From an uncultured Polycyclovorans sp. (GTDB taxonomy: Bacteria > Pseudomonadota > Gammaproteobacteria > Nevskiales > Nevskiaceae): a stretch of 15,390 nt of DNA. The stretch covers positions 1 through 15,390 of the forward strand of contig CAKZHZ010000114.1 of the NCBI GenBank assembly GCA_936928855.1, read 5' to 3'. Below the pieces are notes generated by a model. It did not search any database. It was not told the origin of the DNA and saw only the letters and a program-made list of their open reading frames with translations. Positions 15,142 through 15,390 of the stretch are shown here, in pieces. Position 1 is the first letter of the stretch; each line of letters opens with the position of its first letter. The translations under genes and the position numbers were made by a program.

Positions 15142-15390
15142 CTGCGACGGTTGGGTTCTGGATGCCCGATCAAGTCGGGCATGACGGTAGAGGGATAGGA
15201 AACGTCATCCCGGGCTTGACCCGGGATCCAGCTGCGACGGTCGGGTCTGGATGCCCGATCGAGTCGGGCATGACGGTAGAGGGATAGGCAGCGTCATCCC
15301 GGACTTGATCCGGGATCCAGCTGCGACGGTGGGGCCTGGATGCCCGATCGAGTCGGGCATGACGGTAGAGGGATAGGCAGCGTCATCCCG
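15142..15390. repeat. Right palindrome array, part 2 (runs off the window)
   Basis: A 16-nt spacer (CTGCGACGGTTGGGTT, 15142-15157) is followed by P1 (15158-15186), P2 (15203-15231), P1 (15247-15275), P2 (15292-15320), P1 (15336-15364) and the first 10 nt of another P2 at the edge. The period is exactly 89 nt for both palindromes. Spacer after P1 is 16 nt (GTAGAGGGATAGGCAG) and before P1 is 15 nt (CTGCGACGGTGGGGC type). Every stem in this part is a perfect 8 bp. At 15203 the innermost pair is changed from A-T to G-C on both arms. Between the GIY-YIG start and this array (15072-15141) there is no feature beyond the possible 5' extension of that gene. Confidence 0.92.

Noticed and set aside
14751..15287. 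178-codon + strand frame across the GIY-YIG gene
   Set aside because: Antisense to a recognisable nuclease, and its ends are translated palindrome DNA.
14623..15390. RAYT/REP system in the classical sense
   Set aside because: The layout is REP/BIME-like, but the gene inside is a GIY-YIG protein with no Y1/HUH transposase motif, and the GTAG/GGAG tetranucleotides of RAYT-linked REPs are not at the hairpin feet.

Overview
The window reads as chromosomal DNA of a high-GC gammaproteobacterium. The evidence is the gene set and its order: a parE-parC topoisomerase IV pair, a Cfa-type cyclopropane synthase, the xseB-ispA-dxs isoprenoid cluster, a fused siroheme synthase CysG divergent from a CysB regulator, and GTG/ATG start overlaps between neighbouring genes. 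The genus cannot be fixed from sequence alone; the Chromatiales/Ectothiorhodospiraceae or Nevskiales are my guess.

Layout. (1) 1-911: the C-terminal end of an unrecognised + strand gene, converging on a - strand remnant of a 14-TM MFS drug-efflux type transporter that keeps only its C-terminal half. (2) 947-5062, - strand: parE then parC, 6 nt apart, encoding topoisomerase IV. (3) 5063-5257: a divergent intergenic region with a striking run of hairpins in front of cfa. (4) 5258-11091, + strand: cfa, a bifunctional GNAT/nitrilase-superfamily protein (YhcX-like), xseB, ispA and dxs. Dxs and IspA together supply isoprenoid precursors and farnesyl diphosphate. (5) 11121-11309: an array of palindromes with an 89-bp period. 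(6) 11321-14592: a sulfur-assimilation block. cysG (siroheme, the cofactor of sulfite reductase) and a secreted DNA/RNA endonuclease lie on the - strand, with cysG start-to-start with cysB (+). (7) 14623-15390: a second array of the same palindromes in mirror orientation, with a small GIY-YIG nuclease gene placed where one palindrome should be; it runs off the right edge.

The most interesting structure is the repeat system. Two 29-bp palindromes (called P1 and P2 here) share one backbone, alternate in inverted orientation at fixed spacing, and differ by two fully compensated base-pair swaps. The GIY-YIG gene replaces one P2 and takes its stop codon from that P2's conserved edge. This looks like a BIME/REP-like element family associated with a GIY-YIG nuclease instead of the usual RAYT transposase. 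The association is seen in the sequence; any role of the nuclease in spreading or maintaining the repeats is inference.
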